Positions 25,500 through 37,779 of a DNA stretch of 64,000 nucleotides are shown one piece after another. The stretch comes from Paraphysomonas bandaiensis (Eukaryota; Chrysophyceae): contig CBFFRP010000376.1 of assembly GCA_965644295.1 (NCBI GenBank), positions 182,285-246,284 on the forward strand. The letters are read 5' to 3'. Position 1 is the first letter of the stretch. The number at the start of each line of letters is the position of its first letter. A model generated the notes under the pieces. It was not told the origin of the DNA, did not search any database, and saw nothing but the letters and a program-made list of their open reading frames with translations. The translations under genes were made by a program, and so were the position numbers.

Positions 25500-26430
25500 C
25501 CCTCAACGAAGTCGGACTCTCACCTTTTCGTGGTTGTCTGGGGGATAAGTACCGGAGATATTTCTCCGGAAAACTAACGTGAGTCGCATATATAGTTCGC
25601 AAATATTGTTCTGCCTACTCATATATAGCTAACCCATAGCCAAATGCTTATGCGTGGTACAAGGTACAAGGGACACTAATTAGTATCACTTATATTAACG
25701 TCTTTGGAATCCAGGAAGGGTAACCGGGGTACTGAGCTGTCTACCGAAGTCAAGCATCCAGGTTGTCCACACAAAAGACCCAAGACTTCTGAAGTCAGCA
25801 GATGCCAGGTTTATCAGCATTCTTCTTGCTCACTGCGTTTGATTTGAGTGATTGAGCATAGGTGCTTGCGGTGATGCGCAAGTAGCTTTAGTAGCGTTAA
25901 ACAGTAGGATATCAGAGTTAAGCACTCGTTTTATAGTTAAACTGCAATGCTAAGGTAGGTCTGACACTTAAGCGCCTATTGCTAGGAATAAGACATTCAT
26001 TGCTGTGAAAGAGAGAAGTAGTCATTGGGGCTCCCGATATATAGTCAATCAATACATTCGCGTACTAATGTCTGTGCTGGTAATAGTAATCTTGAGAAAG
26101 AACTGTAATCCAGTAATATACTTTCGAGAAGACCGTGTTGAGTTTTGCTGTTTGAGAGCTATTAAAAGCTGTAGTTCAGAGATATCGAAGAAAACAGAAG
26201 TGGTTAACTGTATTATGAGAATTAATGTCATAATAGCAACCGCATAGTAGTGAAACTGAATTATATTGACCATATAAGATCGTGATATCTAAGATTGTAT
26301 GGAAATGACTGGTAGTTGAGAAAACATGAATTTGGCGATTGACAAGTGATATTGATCATAACTTCATTATATATATATATTACTATATGTTTATATCTTA
26401 TAATCTAAGCATAATAGAGTGAAACTATTG
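25500..26430 (+). repeat. Dispersed repeat, copy 2
   Basis: This is the most complete forward copy of the family. It opens with CACCCTCAACGAAGTCGGAC and carries a hairpin CCGGAGATATTTCTCCGG at 25552. It then has TATTGTTCTGCCTACTCATA, GTGGTACAAGGTACAAGGGA and TTCTGAAGTCAGCAGATG. A second block (25860-26000, GCGGTGATGCGCAAGTAGCT) recurs at 43965 and 45065. A third (26136-26430) recurs at 10855. The copy has no coding capacity. Confidence 0.65.
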
Positions 26431-26960
26431 TTCAGTTGTGCCATTTTCTAACAAATCGCTCTCGAAACAAGTAGGGATATGGAGCATCGTCGTGCCTAAA
26501 TAAGAATTTAAAAAGCAGGTTTTGATTATATACGCCTTATAGTATCAATTTATAAACGTTTTCTATAAACCAATGAGTTGAGTTTCAATATTTGACAATC
26601 AACAATCATATTGGTTAGCATTTTGCTAAAACCATGTAAGACAGCGCAGTGCCGTAGTACTTAGCTTCCATATTTCACAACTAACAGTATACAGCAGAAA
26701 TTCAAATATCGCAGCAATTCATGGCCCAACCAGTGAAACACAATTATCATGATTACAGGACGATAAAACTGCTCTATCTCCTTCTAGAAACTTATATCGT
26801 AAGCTACTTGTCTACATTAAATATCCTACTACAGATTACTACTACAAACATCTACATTTTCTGAAATCAAGCTTCGCAGCACCAATAAATATTTTAGATG
26901 CTATGATGTAGTCATGTAACGATACGGCACAACGCACAATAAAAAATATCAATCTATGAG

Positions 26961-29900
26961 CTACAACTCACTCTTCTTCTCCGCAAGTAACTTCAAGAGT
27001 TCAGTCATTTGCTGGTTCGATCTGTTCAGCTGAGAATATATGACGAACAGAAATATAATTTGAAAGATCATGAAGGAGACTATCAAAGAAAATATAATTA
27101 CTCTGTCGTTGTAACTAGAACTCGATTCCCTAGAGGTCGTAGGGGCACACTTCTGCGTCGAATGTATCGTTGACGAGGAGCGAACTTCGGTCGTACTGAC
27201 GGTCAAATCATGTCCCTCTATTGATCCTCGACGAATAGATGCAGACGCTGAAGAGGAGGTTCTGGATCGAGAAGTGGATTCCAGTGCAGTTTGGCTGTGT
27301 TCTGAAATTGCACCAGATGAGGTCCTACCTTTTATCGACGCAATTGAAAAATCCACCCAGTTCTTCGACAATACCGTTAATTCTTCTTTCACTCCAGTAA
27401 ATATCTGTCCTTTCAGAAGAGTTGACTTCAGGAAATTTACAGACACCCCTACTCTTATAATACTTCGGCCTTTATTTCCTGGTCCAGATATACGTTGGAA
27501 CGTCCAGTACTGCAATACCTCAAACACATCGCACATTGGTATCCCTTCGAATTGGGTCGCGGTTAGAATTGCCCCCGCCTTGACTGATTGTAAAGTCTGT
27601 GTGTCCAAGCAGCCCTTGCCCTGGTTCTCTTTCTCGGCAGGAACAACACATAGATATTGAGATTGTTTGGCAGTTGCATTCTTTGGCCCAAACATTAACA
27701 TTGATGTTCTGGGATGCAAGTAATCTACGGATCTGGTGTATCTGTAGTCCAAACCGGCAGGATCTTGCGCACTAGTAAGTGATGAGTTAAAGTCTGACCA
27801 ATCCGTTGACTTTATATCAAAGTCTCCTTCTGATATCAGGAAGTCACTGCGACAAACCCAGTTAAATGATAATATCATACAACTGATCCCCACCTGAAAT
27901 GACCCTTCCCTTTCCAACAATGGTTCCAAATCATCGATGCCTTCACATCCAATTCACCCTCATACACAATAGATATTCCTGATTTACTCAGCAACGCCAA
28001 AAAATTAGGTATATCGCTGTCATCTTCATCACATTCACTGTCATCATCCTCGGTCAGAAGAACAGATGCTCCTCGATCAAGAACGTTTCCACCTGTCCAG
28101 AGTATGAGAATAATAAGCAAATTAAAACAACAATACCAGCGGTGGATGATTCCACGTCATCCCTTCCTGCTGATTCCCGAGTAGGTGGAGGGGCATAAGG
28201 ACCAGACAGGCGACCATGGTCACTCTCTGTCAGTTCATCAAGGGACTTCTCAATCATAACCAAAGAGGTGATCATACGAAAACATAAGTCCCTATCTAAA
28301 AAAGAACCAAAAAAATACTCCTCCCCATCTATTTCTTTTATCGTCAGTGCATTAGGAAGGAAAAATATTTGCTTTTTCTCAACGTTATCAATGCGCTTCA
28401 AAGATATTAGAACGCGCAGCTCCGGCCAACCCGAGAATGCGACATAATGATTCGTAATAAAGAGACTGTAATATGTGTTACAGTCGATGGACCTGATACA
28501 GTACAAAACAAACTTACCGTCCATGAGTGAGAAGTCCACGCTTCGGGTACAATGCACATGAAAAGTACTCCAGTATTTTCTCAGTGGGTGGTAATTCAAA
28601 TTTCACTAACTCAGGAGCAATTAGATTTTCTGACACAGGAGATATGGTAGTGGGCCTATATGGTATTGCAGAGTTCGGTGTATTACTTGTGTCATTACGC
28701 TTTAATGCTGACACCTTGTCAACAGAAGACTGTGGCGACACATCATCTGTATCATATACAGGGTCGTGAATTGAAGAATGAATTACTGAACTGGGGTTTC
28801 CACGCAAAGTAGCTGCCCTAGGTGGAGTTATTTCGCCTCGCGAGGTAGTCTTAAAGTTTGCTGGCGGTGACAAGAGTGAGTCAGTCGAAGTGTTAATAAC
28901 GGTAACAGGAACTGTGGTTGGAGAATCGTAGATCCGCTTTCCCGCAGATATAGGTGTCACGACATCCGAAATTTCCGAGCTGAAATCCTGAGGCTCGCCC
29001 GGATCTTCCGTTGGCACTACGGATAACGCTTCCGGCAAAGAAGGCAAATCCTGAGGTGACTTTCTTGATAAAAAGGCACTACTCGGTGAATCTGTTCTGA
29101 TATCGACACCTTCAATCGAACTAGCGGGAACTGTTGAATGAGACGTGAGCTCAGTGGGCTCACGCATCACTTCTTCGTCATTCTGCAAAACTAAGCCTTT
29201 GCTGGTGTCTTGACTGATACTTACAGAGCCGTCGGTGGCATCATCGCAGTAATCTACTTGTGCGACTTCAGTACTTCCACCTGGGACATCTTCCACTGTC
29301 AGTGAAGCACAGGTTTTATCGTCCAGTACATCTTTATCGCCCATAGAGAATGAATCGTATTGAGAAATTAAGGGTGGCGGGACCGTACCAATGCTACCTT
29401 CACTGTGACGCCCTCCAATTCGCTCTTGTTCAAAGGAAGCTGCCACACCGGACAGTTTTCGATTTCGTGTAGGTACATCATCATCTTGTGAGGATAAATT
29501 TTCTGCACTTTTCGAACGCCTTGGCTTCACACCACGCAAAAGGCCACGACCGCGTGCATTCACCGCAAGAGCGGCACCATATAGTGAAGGAGAGGTCAAA
29601 ACTGACACATCCTGTCCTCCTAGCTCTTCGTTTACTGTTGATTCTTTTTCGTTACTTCGCTCTAAATCAACTAATTCGTTTTGGATGGGACTGAAGGCCT
29701 CAACAGGTGGAAGCACCATGGGATTCACAACTTTTCTGTCCTCTGAGGCCAAGGCCGCACTGACAATGTGAGAGTGAAACTGCTTCATATCGGTATCTAC
29801 TTCAATTACTTCTGCAACCCCTTTGAGTCTGTCGACTGCCCCCGCTGCCATACTTAGACCCACAGCATTACCATCAAGAAAGAATCTAAATGATGACTTC

Positions 29901-32164
29901 ATCGCTTCCATCTCTTGCGATATGCCTTGCTTCAGTGACACTATAATAATTGATAGTTCATTCACACAGGAGTCAGTAACGATTTGCACGCTCGACCTGG
30001 CAGATTGCAGGCTTTCTATGCACGCTTTTTCTTCCTCCTCGAGGTTAGCTATACGTTGAATGTTACGTTCTGCTGAAGACTCAAGGACACCGGCAGTCAC
30101 CCCAAGCGCAGCACCTACAGCGCCAAAAGCAGTCCCTATACTCTCAAGACCTTGAATAACCCCTGTTTTTTCGCCCCATTCTAATTTGCGTTTATCATTC
30201 TGAGATGTTTGCACATCCAATCCTGCATCATTTAAGTGTCCACGTCCTTCGTCTGGGCCAGCGACAGTGTATTTCTCCAATGCCTCACTGTCAGTTGAAG
30301 CTGTAGCTGCAGCAGCAGCACTAACGGTGTCCCCATCATCCCTATTCGACATTCGTCGTGAAGTACTTCCGCTACTCGCGTGGCTCATTGCAAGTCGACG
30401 ATCGCGCAGCTCCTTGCGTACTCTACTCAGCTTACCGGATGCCCTTGTATGGGCAGCCTTGGCACCGTCCATTTTTTTTGTTACCGATATCAGCTTCTCT
30501 GTAACATCTCGAATTGTGGCTTCCATCCGTCTTTGTGCAGAGTCATTCATCACACCGCACTTATCGAACAGTACCTGTGCGGTTGTGAAGTGTGACTCCG
30601 CCAGTAACTCCGTAGTTTTTACCACACCAGTCCATCCATTTCGCACAAGTGCAGACTCGTAAGAGTGTGCAAAATCAGCGCACTTGGCTTCATTGGGAGC
30701 AAACCCAGATGACATCATCATCATGTTGGACGAGTGATTGGATGCCTGCAGAGATGAAGATGATGTGTATCCGTGCTTCTCGAGTACCTTCACGACCATT
30801 TTACCATAGGCTTTCTCAAGGTCGCCCATATCAGCAAAAGCAGATGTTGCACGTTGTGTAGATCTCTTCAGGCATTCAAGGGCATATTTGAGGCGGTCCA
30901 GAACCAACATATTCGACCGCAAATGACGAGACGACTCTTCCTCGATATCACTCGTACGGTGCTGAGACCAATACTGTCCTGTGCTCTCGGGTGGAGAAGT
31001 AGAGGGCATGTGACGCCCGTCTGATACAGGAGATGAGGAAGGAGAAAAGCTCATCGACTCTGACGTTACTGGCGTTCCAGATGTCGACGGATCGTCACGT
31101 AAGTACAACTTGGCAGCTTCTAGCTCACGTTCAAATGCCTCAACATCACTTTGAATATCAAGTGAATTAACAAGCGTCTGAAGACTATCTAGTATTTGGC
31201 TAACGTGATCATTCATGCCCGATATAGCTTGGCAAAATCGTAGCAAGCCATCTTTGAGAAATTGCAATCTACCCATCTCGATACGGTTAACTTCGCGCAA
31301 TGCATCACCTAGTTGAATATGAAAATTTTCATGTTGCTGCATAAGATTATTCGTAGATTCTGCAAGATTCTTTTCTACGGCGTCAAGTTCGTGAATCAAA
31401 TTTCGACATCGATCATGCTGCTTTCGGAGGGCATCAGTGGGTGCAAATTTGCCTAGAACCTGCAGATAATTCGTACTTAGCTTGAACTGTAATATAAATA
31501 TACAAAGCACCTTCGTTAGAGATCTATTGATAAAGCCTTCTCCAGTTTGGTCATTTATCTTTTCGGCATAATCTCTAATAGCTCCATCTCGCGCAATTAT
31601 GGCCGCTTCTGCATCTTGTACGAGGCGGGCATACTTGGCGTTTTTTTTCTTTATACTTCGGGTACTCTTGGAAATATCATCCAAAAGTGATTGCAACTGA
31701 AAAAGTACTTTTACATCAATAAAAGGAGATAATGCGCGCACCTTCGTCTCTATCTCTTGCACACGACGGCTACTGGAACGGCCATGATCGTAAAGTTCTC
31801 TGGCAATACTTTGGGATATACACAAAGAAAAACCGATGTGTTGCTTCCCTAACCGTTCTGATGTGGTATACAACTGATCCCACGCATTGTTAGTCTCAAC
31901 AGGCCACTGATCTTTACTTTGAGATCGATTGCTGGACCCGCTCTGCATAAACATGTATATCAAATGCAATAATATATCAATGCAGTTACACGCCTTCAGC
32001 ACATTCTTGCCAAATACATCCTCCGCAAATGCCAAATCATCGAAATAGCTGCTGTACATTTCACAGAGTTTTGCTCTTGCTTTGGCCTCTCGAGCGGCGT
32101 ACTTAAAATACACATGAGGAGCCTCGTAAATATTAATACTCTCAGGGCTCATAATGTCTGACAT
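26961..32164 (-). CDS. F-BAR-like / GRAM / VASt / transmembrane protein (LAM/Aster-type sterol transfer candidate)
   Basis: Exons in coding order: 32164-28518, 28465-28136, 28091-27894, 27846-26961. Together they give 5061 nt, up to 1686 residues. Residues 10-330 are a long helical bundle that begins like an F-BAR domain (YFKYAAREAKARAKLCEMYS). A serine-rich region of about 800 residues follows. GRAM comes at about 1198-1285 (YFSCALYPKRGLLTHGRLFI, ending EEYFFGSFLDRD), then VASt at about 1370-1570 (GELDVKASMIW, DIKSTDWSDF, RYTRSVDYL). A transmembrane helix sits at about 1640-1665 (IIFSLIVSFMIFQIIFLF) with a short tail. GRAM-VASt proteins move sterol at ER contact sites. Fungal Lam1/Lam3 have BAR-PH-VASt, so the combination is plausible. 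The first exon may hide one or two short in-frame introns (for example 45 nt near 31697-31741). Confidence 0.8.
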
Positions 32165-32706
32165 GAAGGCACAAGAATAGTCACTTATCTAATCGATGTG
32201 CTCAGTGGAGGCAAACATTCATGTATATGAAGAGAGTGTCAGCTCGTGAGCTCAGGCTGTGAAGATACACGGCACGCAGATGATAGCCGGTCTGCTCTGT
32301 CTGTCATACTCCACTGCTCGACTGCAGCAATAGACGAAGCTGCTGTTGGTGTGGGCTGTAGATAGATGGCTGTATTCTGTATTCGGTATTCTTATGACAC
32401 CAGAATAATACCGTCAGTACAGCAGTATAGTGTACTGTATTCCCAAGTATCATACCAATTTGTGTTGATCAGTGCGAGTGCGAGTGCAGTGGAGTCATAT
32501 GGTAGTGTGAGTGTATTGCCATGAGATTGATCATATTATTCCAGCGCTAACTCCGTCACTATTACGTTATTGGGTTTATCAGTGAGGAAAAGAACATTAT
32601 CGTATGGTATCTGCTCTTGTAGCGGAACTGGTCTGTGTTGTTACTTGTATTTGACTGGCTATGAATTGTGCTTAGAGGTGTTCGCATATACATATATATA
32701 TATAGT
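32165..32706. promoter_or_regulatory. Divergent intergenic region
   Basis: It separates the minus-strand VASt gene from the plus-strand MGQCGS gene. It contains CAGTACAGCAGTATAGTGTA at 32415 and an (AT)n run at 32692-32703, directly before the plus-strand start. No gene is seen. Confidence 0.45.
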
Positions 32707-33366
32707 ATGGGGCAGTGTGGAAGTAACCCACAAGTCTGTGTAGCCGATGTTACCGAGCCGATCTCACAGGAACAGAACAGTGGTGACACACTTAAATCAG
32801 CGAAGCACCAAATGAGATTGAATAGACGATGGTTTACCGCATCGCTTTCGTCTTTCAACACAGCAGACATTAAATCACCCCATGATTGTGATAAGAACAC
32901 AGAGCGAGATATCGATATGGACACCGGACATGAGAACGGCAACACACCTGCATCAGTTAGTGACGAACTTTTCAATGTTCCTGATGCCGTGGACAATGTT
33001 TCTATTGTTAACGTGGCTCCTTCTATATCAATGAGTCCGTCGCATGTTTCTTTAGCTATAATGGGGTTTAGGTCCTCTCATAGTGGTTCTGCGAGCTATA
33101 TTTCTTCAAACATATCGACAATCACTCCCTGTTCTGGAATGACCTCACGACAATCTTCCCACAATTTCTCCTTTAAACTAGATAGAATTCCAGATGATTA
33201 TATCCACGAAGATATCGGTGGTTCAACTAAATTCACCACCGAAGAAAACCAATACTTAAGAACAAATGTATTTGGTGGATCATTTAATTCCTTGCCGGTG
33301 ACGCGCACTAGAGTTACTCCTGTTCAAGATAGTGTTGCTTACAATGGAGATAATATCACACTCTAG
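32707..33366 (+). CDS. Predicted N-myristoylated Ser/Thr-rich protein of unknown function
   Basis: Single exon, 219 residues from the chosen ATG. I chose this internal ATG over one 39 bp upstream because it gives an N-terminus of MGQCGSN. Gly2 and Ser6 fit the N-myristoyltransferase consensus, and Cys4 could be palmitoylated. The upstream start would read through an (AT)n tract (YIYIYS), which is unlikely. The rest is polar and rich in Ser, Thr, Asp and Asn with no domain I recognise, so it is probably disordered and held at a membrane by its lipid anchor. A gene is likely, but its function is unknown. Confidence 0.6.
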   Translation: MGQCGSNPQVCVADVTEPISQEQNSGDTLKSAKHQMRLNRRWFTASLSSFNTADIKSPHDCDKNTERDIDMDTGHENGNTPASVSDELFNVPDAVDNVSIVNVAPSISMSPSHVSLAIMGFRSSHSGSASYISSNISTITPCSGMTSRQSSHNFSFKLDRIPDDYIHEDIGGSTKFTTEENQYLRTNVFGGSFNSLPVTRTRVTPVQDSVAYNGDNITL

Positions 33367-34091
33367 TGACAACTCTGCAATTCGACTAAATAAAGGTAAA
33401 TATGTTATATTGTTGTATTTTGAGCATGAATATTGTTAATGCGTTGTGCGGCATAGTATCAGCAAAATTATAACCACAAAAAAATATGGTGTCTACGAAG
33501 TAGGCTGTTACTTATTTGGTGTAACTCTTGTTATTTGTTACTACTTCGAAGTGTACTGTGAAATAAATCATTCATATTTTTTAATTTATAATATTCTTTA
33601 CTGAAAAATAATGTGGACTAGGAACAGCTATTATAGTTGAGTACTATGCGTGTTATTCTAATTTCCATTACATATTTGTCGTACTAGAGTCAGCAATATC
33701 AAATATAAATAATTATTATATTATTATTAATATTTTTATCTGACCGTCATATACTACTCAGTAGGAGGTACGTGTTTAATGTTTAATCAACTCTACTAAT
33801 GCGGGAACTCATATCAATCTACGATGGAAATAAGAAATGAGGGAAGGAAAACTAGCACAATTAATATACACATTTATCACTACGAACTACTTCAACGTAG
33901 TCAATGTTGTATGGTTTCATGTGTTCACGATACGCATTATCTCTGGCATGACGTTTCCAGAATAAGTAATAAGCTCCAGAATAATACTACTTCTGTAATT
34001 AATATCTTAATCAGTTATATCAATTTTTTCTCCCTATCTCCTCCTTCCACTATGACCATACACTAATACAGCTTACATACACTACAATAAA
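33367..34091. other. AT-rich spacer between convergent genes
   Basis: It lies between the 3' ends of the MGQCGS gene and CSN3. Strongly AT-rich with poly-A/T runs; nothing coding is seen. Confidence 0.5.
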
Positions 34092-35581
34092 CTACAAGTA
34101 CTCTTCCGCATAACCATCGTCTCGCATCATCACACCAGGACCAGCGGCAGCCACGCTTCCAGCATGTTGGGAATTTGACACAGCACGAGATACGATTAGG
34201 GGATGTGTGAGAACGTTGGCATGGAGGTCTCGTAAATTTTCTGTGGCCGCAGCAGACTGACACAGTGCACTCTGAAGCTGACAAATAACGTCAGTGGAAA
34301 CAGCCGTATCAGGCTCCAAAAACTCCACCATTGAGGTCTGTGGGTTAATTCGTGCACGTATCTGACCCTGTCTGTTGAGTCTAAGAACCTCAGCCTCCAC
34401 AGAGTCCTCGGGGATCTCCAGCGCTCTTGCTATTCCTTCAAGGGTAATAGTCGCATAAGTTCGAGAAATATTTATCAGCCTTCGAGAAGTAAGAGCAGAA
34501 ACGACTTGTTTCGCAAGTCCAAAGTTGGAGTCCTTTCGGAGAACTGCGGCACCTTCCTTTACCACATCAGCGAGTCTTTCCTTGTCATTAGCTTCGAAGG
34601 CCTTCGCAATGTTAGTGTATATAGGAGGAGGGATTAAATTATTTTTAATGAACATACTAGATTCACCCCTGACGTAAAACTTGTTAATACTTATCCATAC
34701 CATGCAATTAACCATACCCAGGAATTTTATAGGCTGTGCCGTGCTCAAGAAGCGATACAAGAGTGGCCTTTTTGATAGACTCTACGGCTACAGCACTGAC
34801 GATCTGAGCTGGGGTGCACATGACTTGATCAAAACATTCCAAAGCCTCTCGAAACCGATTGAATGCTATAAAAATAATACCTGAGTAGTAAAAATACCGC
34901 AGGAAATCCACCGAAGACAAGGGGTACTGTTTCGGATTTATTTCTGATATATTATGACTTGTGACGAACGATAGCGCGTAGGAATACATTTTAGAAGAGA
35001 TGCAGACCTGGAAAGCATCGAGGTCATACGCAGAAGATTAAGCACGGCACTTACTTGCAAAACGTCAGCGTGTATAGAGCATAAACACGTTGATGATGGG
35101 GATATAATACTGCATAATCTCTGAAGTGGACGAATTAACATGCCCGAAGATCTATCATTGCATGCCACCCTCGAAACACCGTGACAAAAACTAACCACTA
35201 CAATGGTACATCGCCCACTTAAACATATTCATAGTGTATACAGCACTACTTACATTCCTGGGAGGCGAAAGAGGTGAATTCGTGGTCAATATTTGAGAGC
35301 AGGTGCTGAGAGCGACGAATAAACGTCGGCACAGCACTCTCAGGAACACTTTCCTGTTGAATCAGCAGAAGCAGAAGAGTGACCCCATCTCTATTTTGAT
35401 TGCTGTAATTATTTGCGAGGTCGAGTAAGGGGGTGGATTGGTCGGAGGAGTAACAGGCGCCTCGAATCTCTAGTGCCTTTGTATGTCTCTCAAACACAGA
35501 CCGCAGGGCCTCAAAGGCAACCTTCCGGTTAGAGTGAGGGGCCTGACAACACTGGTTTAGATCATGCTCAAATTCGTTCAT
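34092..35581 (-). CDS. CSN3: COP9 signalosome subunit 3
   Basis: Exons in coding order: 35581-35254, 35197-35055, 35007-34718, 34668-34092. They give 1338 nt, 445 residues, with 47-56-nt introns. Landmarks follow CSN3. The helix ending SIHADVLQ corresponds to the SIHADLCQ region of animal CSN3. The FLRYFYYSG and TPAQIVSA segments match the conserved YYYYGG and TTPA region. The C-terminal PCI domain begins with NFGLAKQVVSALTSRRLI and contains RTYATITLEGIA and the winged-helix strand GQIRARINPQTSMVEF. CSN3 is a scaffold subunit of the complex that removes NEDD8 from cullin ligases. The first exon is the least conserved part. The short C-terminal tail lacks obvious extras. Confidence 0.88.
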
Positions 35582-35890
35582 TTAAAAAAATTCGAAAGTA
35601 GAAGTGTTCAGTTAGAGACTCGCTTAACCCTCCTATATATCCTCTGCTGCATCACTTAATAGAAAAGAGGTGAGATACAGCAGTGCATGTACTGCAGCAC
35701 CAGCACCAGAGCATACACATACATGTACGGTATACACAGCACACCAAGCGTAAAACACAGCATTTTGCGCACAAAATCCAGTTTTTTTTTGTCACATTGT
35801 ACTCTCAAAACTCTCCAAAATCACTTAAAGCACTGCCGTACAAGAGCAGTCTGTCCTCTCAGAATTCCGCCTCCTTTCTCTTGATCTAAG
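35582..35890. promoter_or_regulatory. Divergent promoter region CSN3 / SERHL-like hydrolase
   Basis: This 309-bp region lies between divergent genes. It contains ACAGCAGTGCATGTACTGCA at 35677, including the palindrome TGCAGTACATGCA-like core. The same CAGCAGT word occurs upstream of other genes in the window. Confidence 0.4.
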
Positions 35891-37075
35891 ATGTCGTCGA
35901 AATCTCTCTTTGCACCCCTTGCAGATGGGTTTCGCATTGCGTACAAAGAGTGGGGCCATGGCGGGCCGAAGAAGGTCCTCGCGTTGCACGGTTGGATGGA
36001 TAATTGCAACACATTCTCTCACCTCGGTCCCTTCCTGGCAGACAATGGCTACCATGTTGTTGCTATAGACCAGTCAAGTCATGGACATTCTTCACATTAT
36101 CCTAAAAACTGTATGACATCTTTCCCGAAATATGTTCTTCATGCGCGTTACATGGCAGACCACCTTGGATGGGATAAGATGATTGTTCTAGGACACAGTA
36201 TGGGTGCCGCAGTGTCATCATTATTCGCTGGAACATTTCCAGAATTTGTGAATAAGCTTGTCTTAATTGAAATGCTTGGACCAGTGACTTTTCCTGAAGC
36301 CGATGCACCTGCACTCATGAGGAAAGCTTTTGATGCTGAAATGAAATTTTTGGCGAAGCCGTCGTCATTGCCGAAAATATACAACTCATTACAGGATGCT
36401 GCTGCCGCTCGTGTTGCAACTGTATCGTCGTACCCAGGCTCTCAGTCCTTGTCAATGGAGGCAGCATTACATCTGGTTCGGAGGTGAGTAGGTGTAGCCT
36501 CCTATAGTATTTCCTCATTTTCTATATATGATAGAGGATGTATGGCGGTGGATTGTGGGGCTGAGCAGGAGTATGACGATCCCAGTGATGAAGATAGGGT
36601 TAGATTTCGTCATGATCCCCGTCTTCTCTTGCCATCATATACTTATACTACTCAAAACCAGGTGAGTGTATTGTAGCATGTTGACCAATTAGCGTCCTAC
36701 TGATAATTCATGTCAACATGCTGTACTGAATATTTTTCAGGCAGTTGCTTTTCTCGATGCTATAACTGCGCCAACGCTGCTGGTAACGGGAGGTATGTTA
36801 TGAAGACGCGATAATGTATGAATTGTAAGTACTGAATGACTTTTTGCTAGAGAATGGCTGGCCTATTCGAAGTCCGAACGATTTTGTCGCTAGAAAGCAA
36901 GCCTTGGAGCAAAAGGTGCGTTTCTGCCACTACCATACTTTACTGTTAATCATACGGTATGTACTATTAGGGAATACTTACACATATTACCACACCAGGA
37001 TCTCATCATCTCCACTTAGATCCAGATACAGCACCAACTGTGGCAGGCATTACACTAAGTTTTTTGGACACATAA
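35891..37075 (+). CDS. Alpha/beta hydrolase, SERHL (serine hydrolase-like) type
   Basis: Exons 35891-36483, 36535-36661, 36741-36792, 36851-36915, 36971-37075; 942 nt, 313 residues, the normal size of the family. The N-terminal strand leads into LALHGWMDN (oxyanion-hole HG). The nucleophile elbow is GHSMGAA with Ser103. The conserved FRHDPRL segment lies in exon 2, the strand ITAPTLLVTGENG spans the exon 3/4 junction, and the catalytic histidine lies in PGSHHLHLDPDTAP (His291/292). I chose the acceptor at 36970 because it alone restores this histidine motif in frame. SERHL proteins are uncharacterised hydrolases reported at peroxisomes or perinuclear vesicles. The C-terminus SFLDT is not a typical PTS1 signal. 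Confidence 0.9.
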
Positions 37076-37604
37076 TAAAACGTATGAAAGGGTATTGATA
37101 GGAGTATGAATCACCGTATTGCTTTTAGCAACTATACACTATACACGTAGTTATTTCATTGGATATTTTCGGCATTCTAATCTGCGTCGACGTTGCAATT
37201 CTGTGTGTTACCGGGCGATGGTATAATTGAATTGATACTAGTGTTAAGGGCTAGAACGCTGGTATGGTTCAGAACGAAAACTTTTGATATGCGATTATAT
37301 TTAAATAATGCCTTAAAAGTTGCTTAATATACATACGAAGATTATTACGAAAGTGGCAGTATTACACATTCTCTCTCACAGCAAGAAACAGCATTGGCAA
37401 TGAACAATACTATTCTCAAATATATAATATATCTATAAGCGCAAGAAAACTACATTGTGCTAAGTAGTCTTCACCGTTAGTTGTACGTACTTTATATATA
37501 TTATATTTACCCCAGCCATGGTTGTGTTATGAATTTACAGCTCAGAAAAGAAATGTATCTATTATTATATTAACACAGAATCAACACTTCGAAGTATATC
37601 ACGG
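37076..37604. other. AT-rich spacer, no gene seen
   Basis: Spacer downstream of the hydrolase gene. Short AT-rich frames only. Confidence 0.5.
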
Positions 37605-37727
37605 CAGGGCCAGGTAGCCGTTAACGGTAATGACCATTATAATTGCCGGGACAGTTTTGATTAATGTCTTTATAATTTCCGGGAACTGGTCTACCATTAA
37701 TGGGTTATTAATGGTTCCCAGGCCCTG
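37605..37727. mobile_element. hAT-type MITE with 8-bp target duplication
   Basis: The 123-bp element begins CAGGGCCAGG and ends CCAGGCCCTG, the CAGGG terminus expected of hAT transposons. Its interior is partly palindromic (CCATTAATGGG and GTTATTAATGG motifs). It is flanked by TATCACGG on the left (37597-37604) and TATCACAG on the right (37728-37735), an 8-bp duplication with one difference, the length expected for hAT. Confidence 0.8.
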
Positions 37728-37779
37728 TATCACAGTACAATTCCTCTAAGAAGTAAGAAGTTATATACTGCATATAGGC

